Positions 33,223-45,136 of a stretch of DNA of 64,000 nt are shown in pieces; the stretch's first letter is position 1, and the number at the start of each line of letters is the position of its first letter. A program made the position numbers and the translations under genes. The stretch lies in the NCBI RefSeq assembly GCF_000208865.1, contig NC_018398.1:5480710-5544709 (forward strand), given 5' to 3'. The notes below the pieces were generated by a model. It did not search any database. It had not been told where the DNA came from and was given only the letters and a program-made list of their open reading frames with translations. This DNA comes from Neospora caninum Liverpool (lineage: Eukaryota > Apicomplexa > Conoidasida > Eucoccidiorida > Sarcocystidae).

Positions 33223-35196
33223 CTACGCCTTTGTCCCTGACTCCGAGGCTCCGCTGGCGGCTGCGTTACGGCCGCTTCGCTCTCTCTGGCTCATCAAACC
33301 AGGCATGTTTTTCCTGGCCACGCAGTCCCTCTCACCCTTTTCCTCTCTCACATACAAAATCGGTGCAAGCTGCGGCGACAGAGACGCCAATTCTACTGCT
33401 GCCTTCCGCGCTAAATCAGCCCGGCGGGGCTTCACGTCTGTTGCTTCTTTGCCTCCGCTGTCAATCGCCCCACGGTTCTTGTTCTCCTTCGCGGCGACGT
33501 GCGCTGGAGGTAAGTCGCGCGGCTGAAAGAGTGTGTCTATCACCAAGAGGTCCTCAGGTGTCCACGCTCGGCAAGCAGGTGTCGGCGGCAACAGCTGTGC
33601 AGCTTGGTAAATGGCAACAGGGAATGCAGCGATCGGCAGTCGCGAGCGGCCATTCCTCGGAGCGGGTGCGGGCGGTCGGGGCGAATCGGTGTCTTGAAAA
33701 ACATTGTCTATTCTCTTCACAGCTTGCTGGGCAAAAGCACTTAAAGCCAGGAGATCTGCGACAACGTCCACCGCTCCCCTTGGCTTCCCAGGGGTTTCGC
33801 CAGCTGTTTTTTCCCGTTCTTTCTGGTTCGCTTCTCGGCTTCCCGGTCCCGACGCACCATCATTTGCAGCGTCCGCTCTATCTGAAGTCCCGCTCGCCGA
33901 TCTTTCCGACGTCTGGCCCCCTTCCTTCTCATTCCCCTCTTGCTCTGAAAGCAATGTGAGTGTCTTTTGCCTGGCTTGGTCCATCACATTTGCGGGAACC
34001 ACGCTTTCGACATCGAGGATCAAATCTTCGAGGCGCCTCTCCAGCAAGACCGCAGTCCGTCGTTTGGCTGTCCAGAAGGCCTGCGCCGTCAGCAAACGAA
34101 ACGCGTCCCCACTGGCTGCGCGTCGTCGTTTCATTTCAGTCCAAAAGGAACTCCAAACTGATACCCGGGAGGTGCGGAAATTCAAAGGCCGTGCCGGCAA
34201 ACGGGATGGCGACGTAGATACGGAATCGGGGACCTCTTTTTCACCGGATGGCCCTCCGTCTGATTGTCGAAGCGCTTCCTTTAGGGCGTGGTGGAGTTTT
34301 TCTCTAACATCAGGGGAACACCTCAGGCGCCTAACTAAAATGGTCTCTGGGAAGCTCTCTGCAATTTTTTTAGCATATTTTGTCTTCTCTAATCCCTTCG
34401 TTTCTGTCGACAAACTGACTACGTATCGCTGACCATTTTCCACATACACGACGCCGATGTCATCGACAAACATTCCTCCTCCTGTCCCAATTCGTTGCGT
34501 CCGCTCGCTGGACCCGCCTGCGGGAAGGATGAGGAGGAGAAACCTCGACACGGCACGCGCCACAGCGCGAGAAAAAGACAAACTGTGAGGATCGCGCGCA
34601 AAGAAAACCAAGTCGCCATCTGCGAAGCTCGTTTCCAAGAAGTAGTCTGTTGTGCTGCCCCAAAGCTTGCCGTAAAACGGCGTGTCACCTTGAAATCGCG
34701 ACTGGAGCGCAGGAAGAACTTCAGTGTACATACGCCGTCTACGTTGCTCCCAGTAATACCCGTAACCGACAATCGGGAAGGCAAGGGGGACAAGGCGCCA
34801 AAGCCAGCGAAGAGAAAAACGGAGCGCGGCAGGAGGAGCGGATACAGGAGCAGCCGCAGATGGCGAAGGTGTAGAGACACCAGATCCGGCCGATGTCGGA
34901 GAGTGTGCAGTCGAGTACGAAAACGATGAAACAGAGGCGGGACGAGGTGACACGGGTACAGCAGGAAAGGACGGACGAACGAAATGGAAAGGACGCTCGG
35001 GGTGAAAACCGGGTGTACTAGCCCCGTGGTGGCACAGGGGAGAGTTGAAACAAGAAAACTTTGTGAAATCAGAACCGGGAATGTGTGTTGAACGCCTCCT
35101 CCATTTCGGCAATCCCCCTCGCAGTGCCATGGCTCCAGACACAGGCTGGGCCTGTCGCCACGCAGGGGAAGCCGCCCTCAGGCCGGCCGTGCTCAT
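33223..35196 (-). CDS. Intronless membrane protein, probable mitochondrial or plastid targeting; possible papain-like-fold core
   Basis: One exon of 657 codons from ATG to stop. The N-terminus (first 130 residues) is rich in Arg, Ser, Ala and Pro with almost no acidic residues, as in organelle transit peptides. A hydrophobic helix at residues 131-149 (WLWRLVPLAFPIVGYGYYW) is followed by a basic RRRR, which would fix it in a membrane. The middle has a block, GDLVFF (194-199) and MFVDDIGVVYVENGQRYVV (242-260), whose spacing recalls the GD and HVG/HIGIV motifs of YiiX/NlpC-P60-like permuted papain folds; the His position reads Asp here, so the fold assignment is weak and catalysis doubtful. The C-terminal half has helical charged segments and a low-complexity insert. 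Function unknown. Confidence 0.7.
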   Translation of the reverse strand: MSTAGLRAASPAWRQAQPVSGAMALRGGLPKWRRRSTHIPGSDFTKFSCFNSPLCHHGASTPGFHPERPFHFVRPSFPAVPVSPRPASVSSFSYSTAHSPTSAGSGVSTPSPSAAAPVSAPPAALRFSLRWLWRLVPLAFPIVGYGYYWEQRRRRMYTEVLPALQSRFQGDTPFYGKLWGSTTDYFLETSFADGDLVFFARDPHSLSFSRAVARAVSRFLLLILPAGGSSERTQRIGTGGGMFVDDIGVVYVENGQRYVVSLSTETKGLEKTKYAKKIAESFPETILVRRLRCSPDVREKLHHALKEALRQSDGGPSGEKEVPDSVSTSPSRLPARPLNFRTSRVSVWSSFWTEMKRRRAASGDAFRLLTAQAFWTAKRRTAVLLERRLEDLILDVESVVPANVMDQARQKTLTLLSEQEGNEKEGGQTSERSASGTSDRADAANDGASGPGSREANQKEREKTAGETPGKPRGAVDVVADLLALSAFAQQAVKRIDNVFQDTDSPRPPAPAPRNGRSRLPIAAFPVAIYQAAQLLPPTPACRAWTPEDLLVIDTLFQPRDLPPAHVAAKENKNRGAIDSGGKEATDVKPRRADLARKAAVELASLSPQLAPILYVREEKGERDCVARKNMPGLMSQRERSGRNAAASGASESGTKA

Positions 35197-35761
35197 CGTT
35201 TCTTTTCTCTGAGCACCGGCTTTCGACTACTAGGAAGAAACCAGCAAGGTCGGGGAGAAGTCAAAAGAAAGAATGAGGCAAATGTCCTCCTTCGAACCTG
35301 ACATGTCCCTGCAGGTTACGGTACAGGCAGGCAGACCAGCTACTTGCTGTCATGGCAGTTGTGGCCAACCCCAGAGAGTACCATGAGACACGTAAGAGAC
35401 CGGCACGGGGCGGGTGCAAGGAATTTTAGCGTTCAGTGGCACACGAGAAGGAGAGCCACACATATACCCACCGTCTCCAGAACAGCAAAACCCGAAGAAG
35501 AGGTAGAAAGTGGGACTGAGGCGCGAAACAGAAAAAAACACAGTCTGGGATCACCGTTCAGTCAGTGACCTTTCGCAGGATCGCATGCAGTCACAAGCCC
35601 AAATCGTCCTACAGAGTGTTGATGCACGAGAGACACGAGTGGCGACCTCCCCGGGGTAAAATGGAGAAGAGTTTCAGAAAACGATTGGAAAGGCTTCTAC
35701 GGTCAACAAAATGAAAGACAGCTTGTGGCATTTTTTCTTGGGTGGGCAACTACGCGCTCGT

Positions 35762-35768
35762 TGCATGC
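35762..35768. promoter_or_regulatory. TGCATGC promoter-type motif
   Basis: About 570 bases upstream of the ATG of the minus-strand membrane-protein gene. Same motif class as at 27100. Confidence 0.3.
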
Positions 35769-37805
35769 GAGTCAATCGGTTTGCCTCCCCTCTGGGAACT
35801 TCTCGCTTTGCCCAGACTGGTATTAATGACCTATCCTCTATGGACGCCCGTCGCTATTGTATGGGGGAAAACATGTGAAAATCGGTGAGGCTGTTTGAGG
35901 AGTTCGCAGTACTTCGATGAAGAGTGTGCGAGAGGAGATGCTGAGCCATTCCGCCCTGCAGAAGCTCGGAAAGGTAGTTGTAAATGGCGCAGAGAGCGGT
36001 GTCGGGCCATTCCGTATCCGATTCTGTGATAGATTTGTCTTGTATTTCTCAGCAGACCACCGGCATTCTAGAAGGTGTCAGCACCATGGGGTGTTGTCAC
36101 TGCAGCTATTTGTTTGTAAGGTACTAGTGGAGGTGGAAAAAATTCGGCGCGTGTGGACGCATGTGGCTATGAAGCAACACGTGTCGTCGACGACGGCTTC
36201 TCAATGTTGTTTGTCAACATTGACGAGCCGGCCAATCCACTGCGCTTGCCGCAGATTTTTACGGGATGGGGAGTTATAGGCATATGCAAGCAACAGCACA
36301 AAACGTTATTCCTGGTCCAGGGATCAATCGATATGTAATGCGGATAGAGGATCAGTTAAACATAAGTACTACTACAACGGATGTAGCCGAGACAATATTA
36401 GCTCTTCTTCCCCTCTTTCACCAAAGAGCAACTTTACTAGGCGTCAACCGGGTGCACTTGTGATGGTGGTGAATGGAAACATGGACCCTCAGTAGCGACC
36501 CTAAATAAATTTGTATCCATCTCGACGGTCCTTTGTTACCGCCACAGTTGTGTTATTTCGCATTTCGGAATCTCGTGAAATCCGTTTGTCATGGCCTTGG
36601 TTTGCGAGAAGGAACCCTTTAGCTCAAGAATGGGCAACTAGTCAAAGCATGTGGACCGGCTTGGTACTCGAACTACGCACAGTTCCCTTACGACATTAGG
36701 AACAACGCTTCCTCAACGCCTGGGTGTGACGTTTCAGTGCAACTCAGCGTTGTGTTTTTGATCCTTCTGTAAAAAACTGAAAAGTGTGCTAAACGCACGG
36801 ATACGTCCCCTACGTGAGACAATCACGGCACTCTTGTGGCGACAATTTATTTTGAGTTGCGTATATCTTTTCCTCCGCTTCTTAACCCTCGTTGCATTTC
36901 AAAGTCCTCTGTTCGCATCGGCGGGGACAGAAAGGAAAACATTTCTTTGTCGTGGAGTCTACACATTCTCCTTCACTCTCATATATCACGTCTTTGTGTG
37001 TTCTGCGACATTACTTTTTCTCCCTCTGTCTCCGCATCATTTGAACGCCTGCTAGTTGGGCAGAAGATCCGTTGTTGAGGAAACCATGAACCTCTGTCCA
37101 GGGCAGACAACTGTGGTCAGCTAAACCGAGTGTTAGAGAAGATGAAGGCGGTAATTTGGAAGGTATTCTTTGCTCACAGAAACAGCGTAAAAGAGGTAGA
37201 ACACAAAATACCGGCGGCTAGACCAATGCAGGATAAGCGCGTGCAATGCAAACTAATTCCGTTTCTTCCATGTTCCTAAAGTTTGTTCCTCTAATATCAT
37301 GCTGTTTGTCGTCTGCTTGTATCCTGTGAGGCATCTCCGTAATTGAGCGGCAGTAAGACTCTCTCTCTCAGGTAAAAAACTGCGCGAGATACGCTCTTGG
37401 AGGAAGGCAAGCTATTGAACACAACTATTCCATCGGCATGCGCGAATTTCGCCTGTTTAGTTTGTTCATGGCTAAGGCATTCGGTCTTTCCGAGTTGCTT
37501 GAGTGTATGAAAGCGAGTACGGTTTGATGGCAGTAATGAGACAGCGCAACTTCTGGCCTATCACCATACGTTACGTGCAGTGATGCTTGTCCGATCGTAG
37601 TCCCATAACTCTGAGCATGCGTGATGATAGACTTTTCCTATCGACGAACGGCGCTGCCGCCGTAGGGGAATTTGCTTCCCTTCAGTGTTGTGTATTCGAG
37701 ACCATTCTGTTTATCGCGCCTGTAAAGAAACCCTACAAAGCGCACACTGAAAGGCTCCGTATACTGCGCCCTGACTAGCCCAACCTTGTATCTCGTGCAG
37801 GATCG

Positions 37806-37812
37806 TGCATGC
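37806..37812. promoter_or_regulatory. TGCATGC promoter-type motif upstream of CFAP221
   Basis: About 360 bases upstream of the CFAP221 ATG; a further copy lies near 37938. Assignment by motif and position only. Confidence 0.3.
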
Positions 37813-38169
37813 AAAGCGAAAGAAGTCTCTCTAATAAAACAATTCTGAGTGCGGAAGACGCTTTCGCGCTGTGAGAGGAAGGATGTCTGTGGTTGTGACT
37901 TTTCTTATGAACTACAGTACACATGTGAGAATGCAATTGCATGCGAGTCACTCATTCCCCAGCCGATACCGGCGTTCAAAGTGGAAGATCAAATCCTGTG
38001 CACAAACAGGGCCATTATTCGCCGGTCAATTTTGCCCCCACTATCCCGATGCGAAGGCCCCCCCCTTGCCTTCTCTGAGGAGTAGTCTGATTTGTTTTCC
38101 GGTCTGAACCGGCAACCGCAGGCTTCGCAGTCGGCTCCACATTTTTTGCGTGTCAGGAGGGTCATAAGC

Positions 38170-41100
38170 ATGGATAACCTGTCAACAGACGTACCACCTA
38201 TACCAATCGAGAGTGATTCGGGTCACGGACCTTCCGGGTCCCGAGAAGAACTCTCAAAGACAGAACGCAGCGACAGTGCTGGCTCACATCGAGCGTCGAC
38301 GGCTGTTTGTGAGGATAAGTCCAGGACTCGAGGGCAAAAAATCATAAACAAAGGGAGGCCACAATTAATAATAGCTGACAGTGTCTTCTCCCAACCACCT
38401 GTTTGCAATACGTACTGCAAGTGGTCGAGTGCTCTACGGCGCGAGTGTGCAGAATTTTGCCCTGTTGTTTTCCAGCCTGAATGTTTGAACTTTAGTGCCT
38501 GCATTCCACATCAAACCCAACGCAAAACACTTCGGCTTCTGAATCGATCGAACTCTTCAGTTCAGTTTTTCATATTAGCTCCTTCCGATCCTGCATTTCA
38601 TGTCAGCTTCGAAAAAAAGGGCTTTCTAGCTCCAGGAATGACCCAAGAGGTACAAGTTTACTTTTGTCCGCTTGAGTGGAGACTCTATAAATCATCAATG
38701 AGAGTCCTCTGTTCGTCTGTTGACTCGGGACACGATCGGAGAGAAGCGCTAAATCGTGGTTCCTCAGACGTCAGTTACAGTTGCAGTAGCGCCGGGCTTT
38801 TCGCGTATCCGCAGCTCGCGAACGTGAAGCTTCCCCGATTCTTTGACTTCGGACACGTGCCATTGAGAGTCACTGTCCGCAGAACATTTGAACTTCGTAA
38901 TGAGCATCCCGTGTCGTTTCAGTTCGCGATAAAGACTCTAATCCACAATCCAGACTTCGATATAGCCCCCACCTGCGGGGATATACCCGCTCGGGGGTCA
39001 CTGACTATTGCGATAAATTACACGCCAACCTCTGTCGCGACAACGTTCTTTGCCTTCGAACTCAGAGTGGCTGACTATGGTTCCAAGCCTATCCGCGTGG
39101 ACGCCATGGGCACCTGTGGAGTGGCGCCCGTTGCCTCCCCATCATCGTTGAAAAACCCAGACACCTCCCGCAATGAAACGCTCGGTGTGAGCGACGACAG
39201 ACTTCGAAGAAAAAGGGATGTCATTTTAGTGCAGCATCCTTCAAGCCCACAACGTAGCAAGTGTTGTGAGACGGCAGATCATGTAGTTTACAATGGGGTG
39301 GTTGTTCCAAATGCCGAAGGACACGCCGTGTGGAACGGAGTGTTCACCCAGCAAATAGGCAAGAAACTGGGGAAATTGCCGAGCATACAGCGGCGCAGAA
39401 CTGAAGCTCCCTCATCAGCACATGAAAACCACCGCACCCAGGTCGGTCAACCATATGACAGTTGTAATTTGGTTTTCGGATCAGAATTAAACCTCATAGC
39501 CAGCGACAGTGTACGCGACTGCAGAAAAGCTCGGTTCGAGAAGCGATGGAAAGAGGCTGTACAGTTCCACAGGGGAAAACGCAAGGTCATGATGTCGGTG
39601 GGCGAATCACCTCCGAATGAGTCAAGAAATCAGCGATTGCTTGCCCGTAGGCAATTTGATAATGAGAACGTGTTGAGGCAGTGCTCATTGCAAGATCAGA
39701 TCCGAGATAAGTGTGAATTCCCGACCGAGCCGGTGGTGGTATCTGTGCGTTGGCTACCTAAGCAAGTTCATGGTCGCTCCACTGCCATGGATGAAACCAT
39801 GAATAATTCGTTTGCTTTGAGAAGATGGAGTAAACACCGTTTTGTTCGAGCTGTCACTTCCATCATCAAGAGGAACAGGTTACTCCGCCGTTTGGCAACC
39901 CTAACGCAAGCTGTGCCCTGGCAGTGTTCCTCCTCAGCTTCGATTTCATCGACAACTGGTCTAGCGCGAAACGGCTCAGCCATGAAGTTGTCTGATGACG
40001 ATAGTGAGAATGGAGAACAAGGAGATGTTTCTAAGAAGGCGATTCATTCTGTCCTCCTTCGTCGGTGCACAACAGTACAACGCCTGTTCCAGATTCCTGC
40101 AACGACCCACACGGTCCCTCCCTGGTTCTGTGTGAAAGAAAGAGTGAATGTAGCGGACTTGATACAATGCGTCAAAGAATACAACAATATGAAACCGATT
40201 CCACAGATAGACTACCAAATCATGGGTTTGCGAGAACATCCCATCCCGACCTCAGCTTGGCACCTCGAACAGAGCGATCGAGAACTTGTCGCAGCTTTGC
40301 TTAGACCACAGAATCATTCGTTCTCAGGAGGAGCAATAGAGAAAACAGCTGACGAAAAGCCAAGCTTGCCAATTTTGAAGTTCGATCCACCTGTTATAAA
40401 CGGCGTGTTCTTCATGACCCCTGCAACCGCCGAATTCCGGCCTCTTGTTCCCTTACCCCGATACGTCGAAACAGACCTCGGGCATTGCTTTCAAAAAGTA
40501 AGATACTGTTGCTTCGAGAACTCGAAGAAAGACGTCAATTCGTCAGTTCACTCTGCAGAATGAAGTAGTGCAGCAGTCGTACAGGATCTCCTTGCTAACG
40601 GCGGAGTCCGGTGTGGATGTACGCGCAGTCTGTACGATGCATTGCTTGCAGGGATTGCCCCCCGACCGTCGATCGAAAAGGCCATGTCTTTCTCTCCCAT
40701 TCATGAGAAGTATTTCGTTAAGCAATGTGTTTCGACCGTCGTCCATTCACAAAAATAGAGATGGTCTTCTCGATGAAGTCACCGGCAGGCACAACTGTTT
40801 CGGTCTCCGGCCCTCTTATCCACCTCTCTTGTACTTGGGCACGTCTCCGGAGAGAGTGTCAGACGGGGGTTTCCCAGCTGATCAGGTACGGCAAACACCA
40901 CGACACGTATGTCAGGATATTGGCGTTCGTGTAGGTGTGTCGCAAGTCGGATCAGATGTGTAAACGCAAGCTTCTGGTTAGAAGTTGAACTGGAGATAGA
41001 AATGAAACAGAACGAGAACGGAAAACTGGTTTAGGCGCGAAGGCTTCACAACGAAAGATGTCCACCACTGATGAAAATCATATAGGCATCTTATCTGAGA

Positions 41101-42107
41101 CGAAAGTAGTAGGAGAACGTTACGTCTTGTCCTGGTTCTTCAAAAATATGACCATCGCCCCCGCCCACTGGTTTTGAGGCTGCGTGTTGCAGATGAGTGA
41201 CACTGACTCCGACGATCGAGACGATTCGTTCGACATTCCTGCACCGGATATCGATACGTACATGAGGGACTATCAGGGTGCCTCCCGATCTTCTGCCACA
41301 CCAAAAGAAGTGGTCCAGTGCAAATCCCACGACACAAAAAGAGAGAAGTTCATGCGCGCGACTGCGACGTTGGCAGGAACGTGGGCGGTACAAAGAAACG
41401 CAAGGTTACAACGCCTCGTAGAGATAAACACAAAGCTTCCGCCGGAGCATAGGGTCCAGCTGGCATGATTGTCATGGTTCAAATCAGTCTGTGGTTATGG
41501 AAGCCGCTTCGTCTTAAGCATGAGCACACATACAAAAGATAAGCATGCCCGTCAGCGAGGTAGCATGCATCTGCGAAAAAAAACTTGCAACACCATGGCT
41601 GACTGGTCTACATCCAAGCTGTCACTCTTCATCAGCCAAACGAACTGCTCCATCGTACGATAGTGGTTCTTGAGGGCGACATATGGTCAACAAGTGTGAT
41701 CCGCCAAGATGTGCACACGACAGCCTTCTAATTCGTTATCCATCGATAACACCGGTCTCCAGAGCAAAGAGTGACTCCCGCTGCTAACGTGCATAACATT
41801 TCGACGCAAGGCCATGATTCCTTTCGTCAAGCTCCCGGACAACCAGTATTTTCTATGTGGAGCAGCGCGACTGTATCGTGGGCAAGTTGGGGTCAGAGGG
41901 AAAACTCTGCGTGAGTTCGAAGAATGCAAATATAGGATGCACCCGGAATTGAAAGAAAAATTCCCACCCGTGAACCGCTGGTTCAGCGTTTCACAGCTTG
42001 TAGTTAGGCATGAGAGTCAAGCCCCTAGACAGGATTACAATGAAGACTGTGCATTAGCGCTAGAGGGGAATGAAGGGGTCCTCCACTCCAAAACTGCATT
42101 TAAATAG
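38170..42107 (+). CDS. CFAP221: CFAP221 (PCDP1/FAP221) homologue, central-pair flagellar protein
   Basis: CFAP221 is a calmodulin-linked protein of the axonemal central-pair apparatus. Exon 1 runs 38170-40497 (776 codons; the open frame starts upstream with TTG, and 38170 is the first ATG). Two PapD/ASH-like immunoglobulin folds follow each other: residues about 95-200 (FQPECLNFSACIPHQTQRKTLRLLNRS...) and 216-310 (RFFDFGHVPLRVTVRRTFELRN...ISINYTPTS-type ending). After them come HAVWNG, a KARFEKRWKEAVQFH helix, and basic helical segments expected for calmodulin contact. Exon 1 ends at AAA/GTAAGA. Probable further exons are 41193-41453 (SDTDSDD...KLPPEHR) and 41811-42107 (KLPDNQYFL...ECKYRMHPELKEKFPPVNRW, TAG stop); their join is in phase. 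Coding potential in two competing frames at 40,560-40,760 suggests one more exon whose frame I could not settle. In coccidia only microgametes have flagella, so expression is probably restricted to them. Confidence 0.75.
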
Positions 42108-42365
42108 CCACAGTGACTGAAACAAGGTGTGACCTTTCAGACTCGTCGAGACACATGCCGACGAACAGTCCCCGGGGTTGCGCCAGGGAGGGCCTCTTCA
42201 GTGAACTGCAACTAGGAACAGGAACGTGGACCCCGTGAGAAAATAGAACGGGAATCTGCGCAAGAACCACCCGTACGGAATTTAGTATAATGAACGGAAA
42301 CGATGGTGCACACTGTCCGGCTCGTCAAACTTGAACATATGCACACTGATGACTATCTGCCCACC

Positions 42366-43837
42366 CTAAACCAAAAACCACGACGAAAAGTTCTCAGCTG
42401 GTGAGAACTTTCCTCCCACATATGCAACAGACCGGGGTTTCCCACGGAAAAACAGTAGTTCTCTAAAACAGTCTTCTTTAACCTGATCCCTCTCGATGTG
42501 AAAATAAGAGTTTCGGAGGATCGAGCATGATCCTGCGACGGCATTCCTCAAAGACAGAAATCCTGAGCTGCTGGCCGAGTTGCGGTTGCCGCAGGGTGGT
42601 TCTGCTGCATTGTACTGAGCGTTGATGTAAAACATGGGATTGACAGGAGCGGGAACAGCAAGCATCCCCAGCGGCCGAACGGTTAACGGGAACCATTCTG
42701 AGTCCGGTACGCGGACCGTGTCCGCTGAGCCATCCGCGACGGGAGCATCCAAAGCGACCACCGATGAGCTGTTTTCAAAATCTTTCGAATTGTCATCTGG
42801 CATGCGTTCCTCAACTGTCCACCACCTCACGCTGATCTGGATCGAGGCGAACTGGCCCGTCAAAGAGCCCGACGGTGAACTCAGAAAGATACGCCCCTCA
42901 CTGCTTTTGTTGCGGACTTCTTCCAGCTGCACATACACGCAAGACAGGAAAACCTGCTGGTCGTGTCTCGAAAAAGAGGCCACCCTTTGGACGCATCTGT
43001 AGAGAATGACTTTCAGAAAGGAACAACAAAAGGCCCTCGAATATCCGAGCTTACCTCAAGTCGTGCTTTTGAATTGTCCAGCCACTCTCGTAGTGGAGAT
43101 GGGGTGTAAGCAAGGTTGTTGTCGAAGGCGTCGACCAAGTTCACTTGTTGAAGCAAGCCCTGCACCTTCTCTGCATCAGCCCTGGGAAGAGCCACTTCCA
43201 GAGAATTACTCCAGAAAGCAGCGTCGTGAAAGAGATACGAACCGACCAGTGTGTCCCCGACAATCGCATAATCTATGTGGCTATTTGACAGTGCCTTGGA
43301 CACAATCTCCATGATGCACATGTTTGCTTCGTATGTCTTGTAACTGACCCTCCGCGATGTCAGTGGCAGGGATGTACCCCATGCCTCTTGAAGCAATTCA
43401 GCTCTCTCGGGTGCTTTCCAACTGGACAAGTCGTTGTCTGTGTACAACGAAGGTAACGATGTTGCGACACACCGAGTCTCGTCCTCCTTCGTTGGTGTGT
43501 AATACACGGGAAGGCGTGCGTTTTGGATGTATATCAGCGCCGGAAACGTTACCTGGTTCCAGAAAATCAGAGACAACCCAACCAGAGCGGTGATGCCGAT
43601 GAGTGCTAGTTGCTGCCACCGTTGCTTCATATACACGCGCTTGAGCCGCAACATGCGAAGAGCGTGATATCCACGAGCTTGCTTATCGGATCCACCTACA
43701 ACCATCCTATAAGTTCGGTTTGCCGGAGCATCTGGGTGTCTATTATGGTTAGAGCAAGCCATAAGCGGCACCTCTCCCACCGTCAGGGGCCGTGAAAAGC
43801 CCGGAGGGCCTGAGCCGCTCTTCTGCTTTGGCTGCAT
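42366..43837 (-). CDS. LicD/fukutin-like type II membrane protein
   Basis: The family transfers phosphoryl-linked groups (phosphocholine, ribitol phosphate) to glycans in the Golgi or at the cell surface. Exon 1 is 43837-43055, exon 2 probably 42926-42366; with that acceptor (TTTTCCTGTCTTGCGTGTATGTGCAG) the phase-0 join gives 447 residues. The in-frame GTG three codons upstream was not used as start. A cytosolic basic N-terminus is followed by one membrane helix (LALIGITALVGLSLIFW, near residue 80), giving type II topology. The LicD core is seen as HIDYAIVGDTLVGSYL, then SNSLEVALPRADAEKVQGLL, and in exon 2 WFPLTVRPLGMLAVPAPVNPMFYINAQYN, which matches the family's FPL...VP.NP...YG block. The acidic metal-binding run normally following the W reads SNSLE here, so activity is uncertain. 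Another acceptor at 43,0xx gives a frame that stops early and was rejected. Confidence 0.62.
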
Positions 43838-44565
43838 GGGGTTCACAGTCAGACAACGGAAGGGGAGTCACCACTCTACTGGTTCAACGACCGTCCCACG
43901 AAAAACTGCACGTCGGAAAGCTGCTCTGCCCGAGCAAGCACGGAATTTATAGACTTAACGTAAAGGAGTAAACGATACTGGATTTTATGGGGTAATAAAG
44001 TTAGTGGAAGGGGATGCACGGAAAGCGGGAAGAAAGCACGCTAAGAGGACGTCTCTGAGCTTGCAGATTCGAAAGTGCAAGACGGCAGGAAGCGTCCGCA
44101 GTGCGTCGCATGTAAAACAGAAAAGGGGGGAAAACAAACAAAAGTCAGCCGCAGTCGCTTGGAAATGGAACAATGAGCCCTCCGTTGGGAAGCAAGCGAT
44201 TGAGGTTCTGTTGCGGAGAGCTAACTACCGCACCTGTATCGTTCCGCAACAAACTTTCTTGTCGATGGAGGATGGTAGTCGGTATCCTCTGCGGGAGATA
44301 GTGGGGAAATTCAAGTGAGATGTTAATCTTCGGTGTTCCTGAATTGGACACTCGACAGGCTGATCTTCCTTCCCTCGCCCAGAAACAGTTTGGCAGGAAG
44401 TCAGCATCGATTCGCTAGTGGCGTGGCAGCAAGCTGCATGCATCTTTTGGAGCAGACCCGGCACGCGTGCGGACCAACTGCATGGCACTAGTTGACCCTA
44501 TTAAACCCCAGGACTAGCAGCAGGGCGGGCTGTTGTGAGCGCCAAGTGTACCGTTGTGTAAAATA
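43838..44565. other. Divergent intergenic region
   Basis: Between the LicD-like gene (minus) and a small plus-strand gene. At 44160-44316 both strands show short open frames next to possible splice sites, so a 5' exon may be present, but I could not decide strand or frame. Confidence 0.35.
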
Positions 44566-45136
44566 ATGTTCGTCTCAATGCTGTCGCAAGTGAAACAAAC
44601 GTTTTTGCTTCGAGTCCTATCTGATGCTGGAGTAGGTTTTGGTGTCGATTTCAGCGGCAATGAGCGCATTGATGTAAATCGGTGCCTCTACAGTTACGGT
44701 ATGAGGCGGACGGAAATTTCATCGAATGACAACAGCATGTCTCAAGACACAATGTACCGGCGTGTCAGCGAGGTAAATTGCGAGAGCGTCAGGATAAACA
44801 GTCACCTGCGGCCTTCGCTGTGCACCATTCTTCTGTGGTATGTTTCGGCTTCGAACAGCGGGCTGATGCGACTCTCCCCGTGCATTTCGAGACTCTTCTG
44901 TCTGGGGAGGGTGACTCCGTCGTCTTTGCAGTGACAGGGGTGATGTCTCACGTCGTCGCACCCCGCTGCTCCGGCGGAGCAGGAAAGAGATGGACACAGG
45001 CAAGAAAAACGGATGTCACGTGCAGCAGGAGTTACCTCGAAAGGTGATCTTCGAGCGAAGTCAGAAGGCGCACTGCACCGTTCGATCTCCTTGGTCGCAG
45101 ACGACAAAGGCAGCAACAGGAAGTATGCTTTTGTAG
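44566..45136 (+). CDS. Small two-exon protein, unknown function
   Basis: Exons 44566-44772 (ATG to GAG/GTAAAT) and 45026-45136 (acceptor ACGTGCAG, stop TAG) join in phase 0 to 105 residues. Both have good coding character: exon 1 has SDAGVGFGVDFSGNERIDVN, exon 2 ELPRKVIFERSQKAHC. The C-terminus is basic and Ser/Thr-rich. No family or targeting signal was recognised. An extra 5' exon near 44.2 kb cannot be excluded. Confidence 0.45.

Larger units (their letters stand above)
35197..38169. other. Divergent intergenic region, about 3 kb
   Basis: This should hold the promoters of the intronless membrane protein (minus) and CFAP221 (plus). The base composition becomes more AT-rich here. TGCATGC motifs lie at 35762-35768 and 37806-37812. 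No frame with splice signals or a domain was found. Confidence 0.5.
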
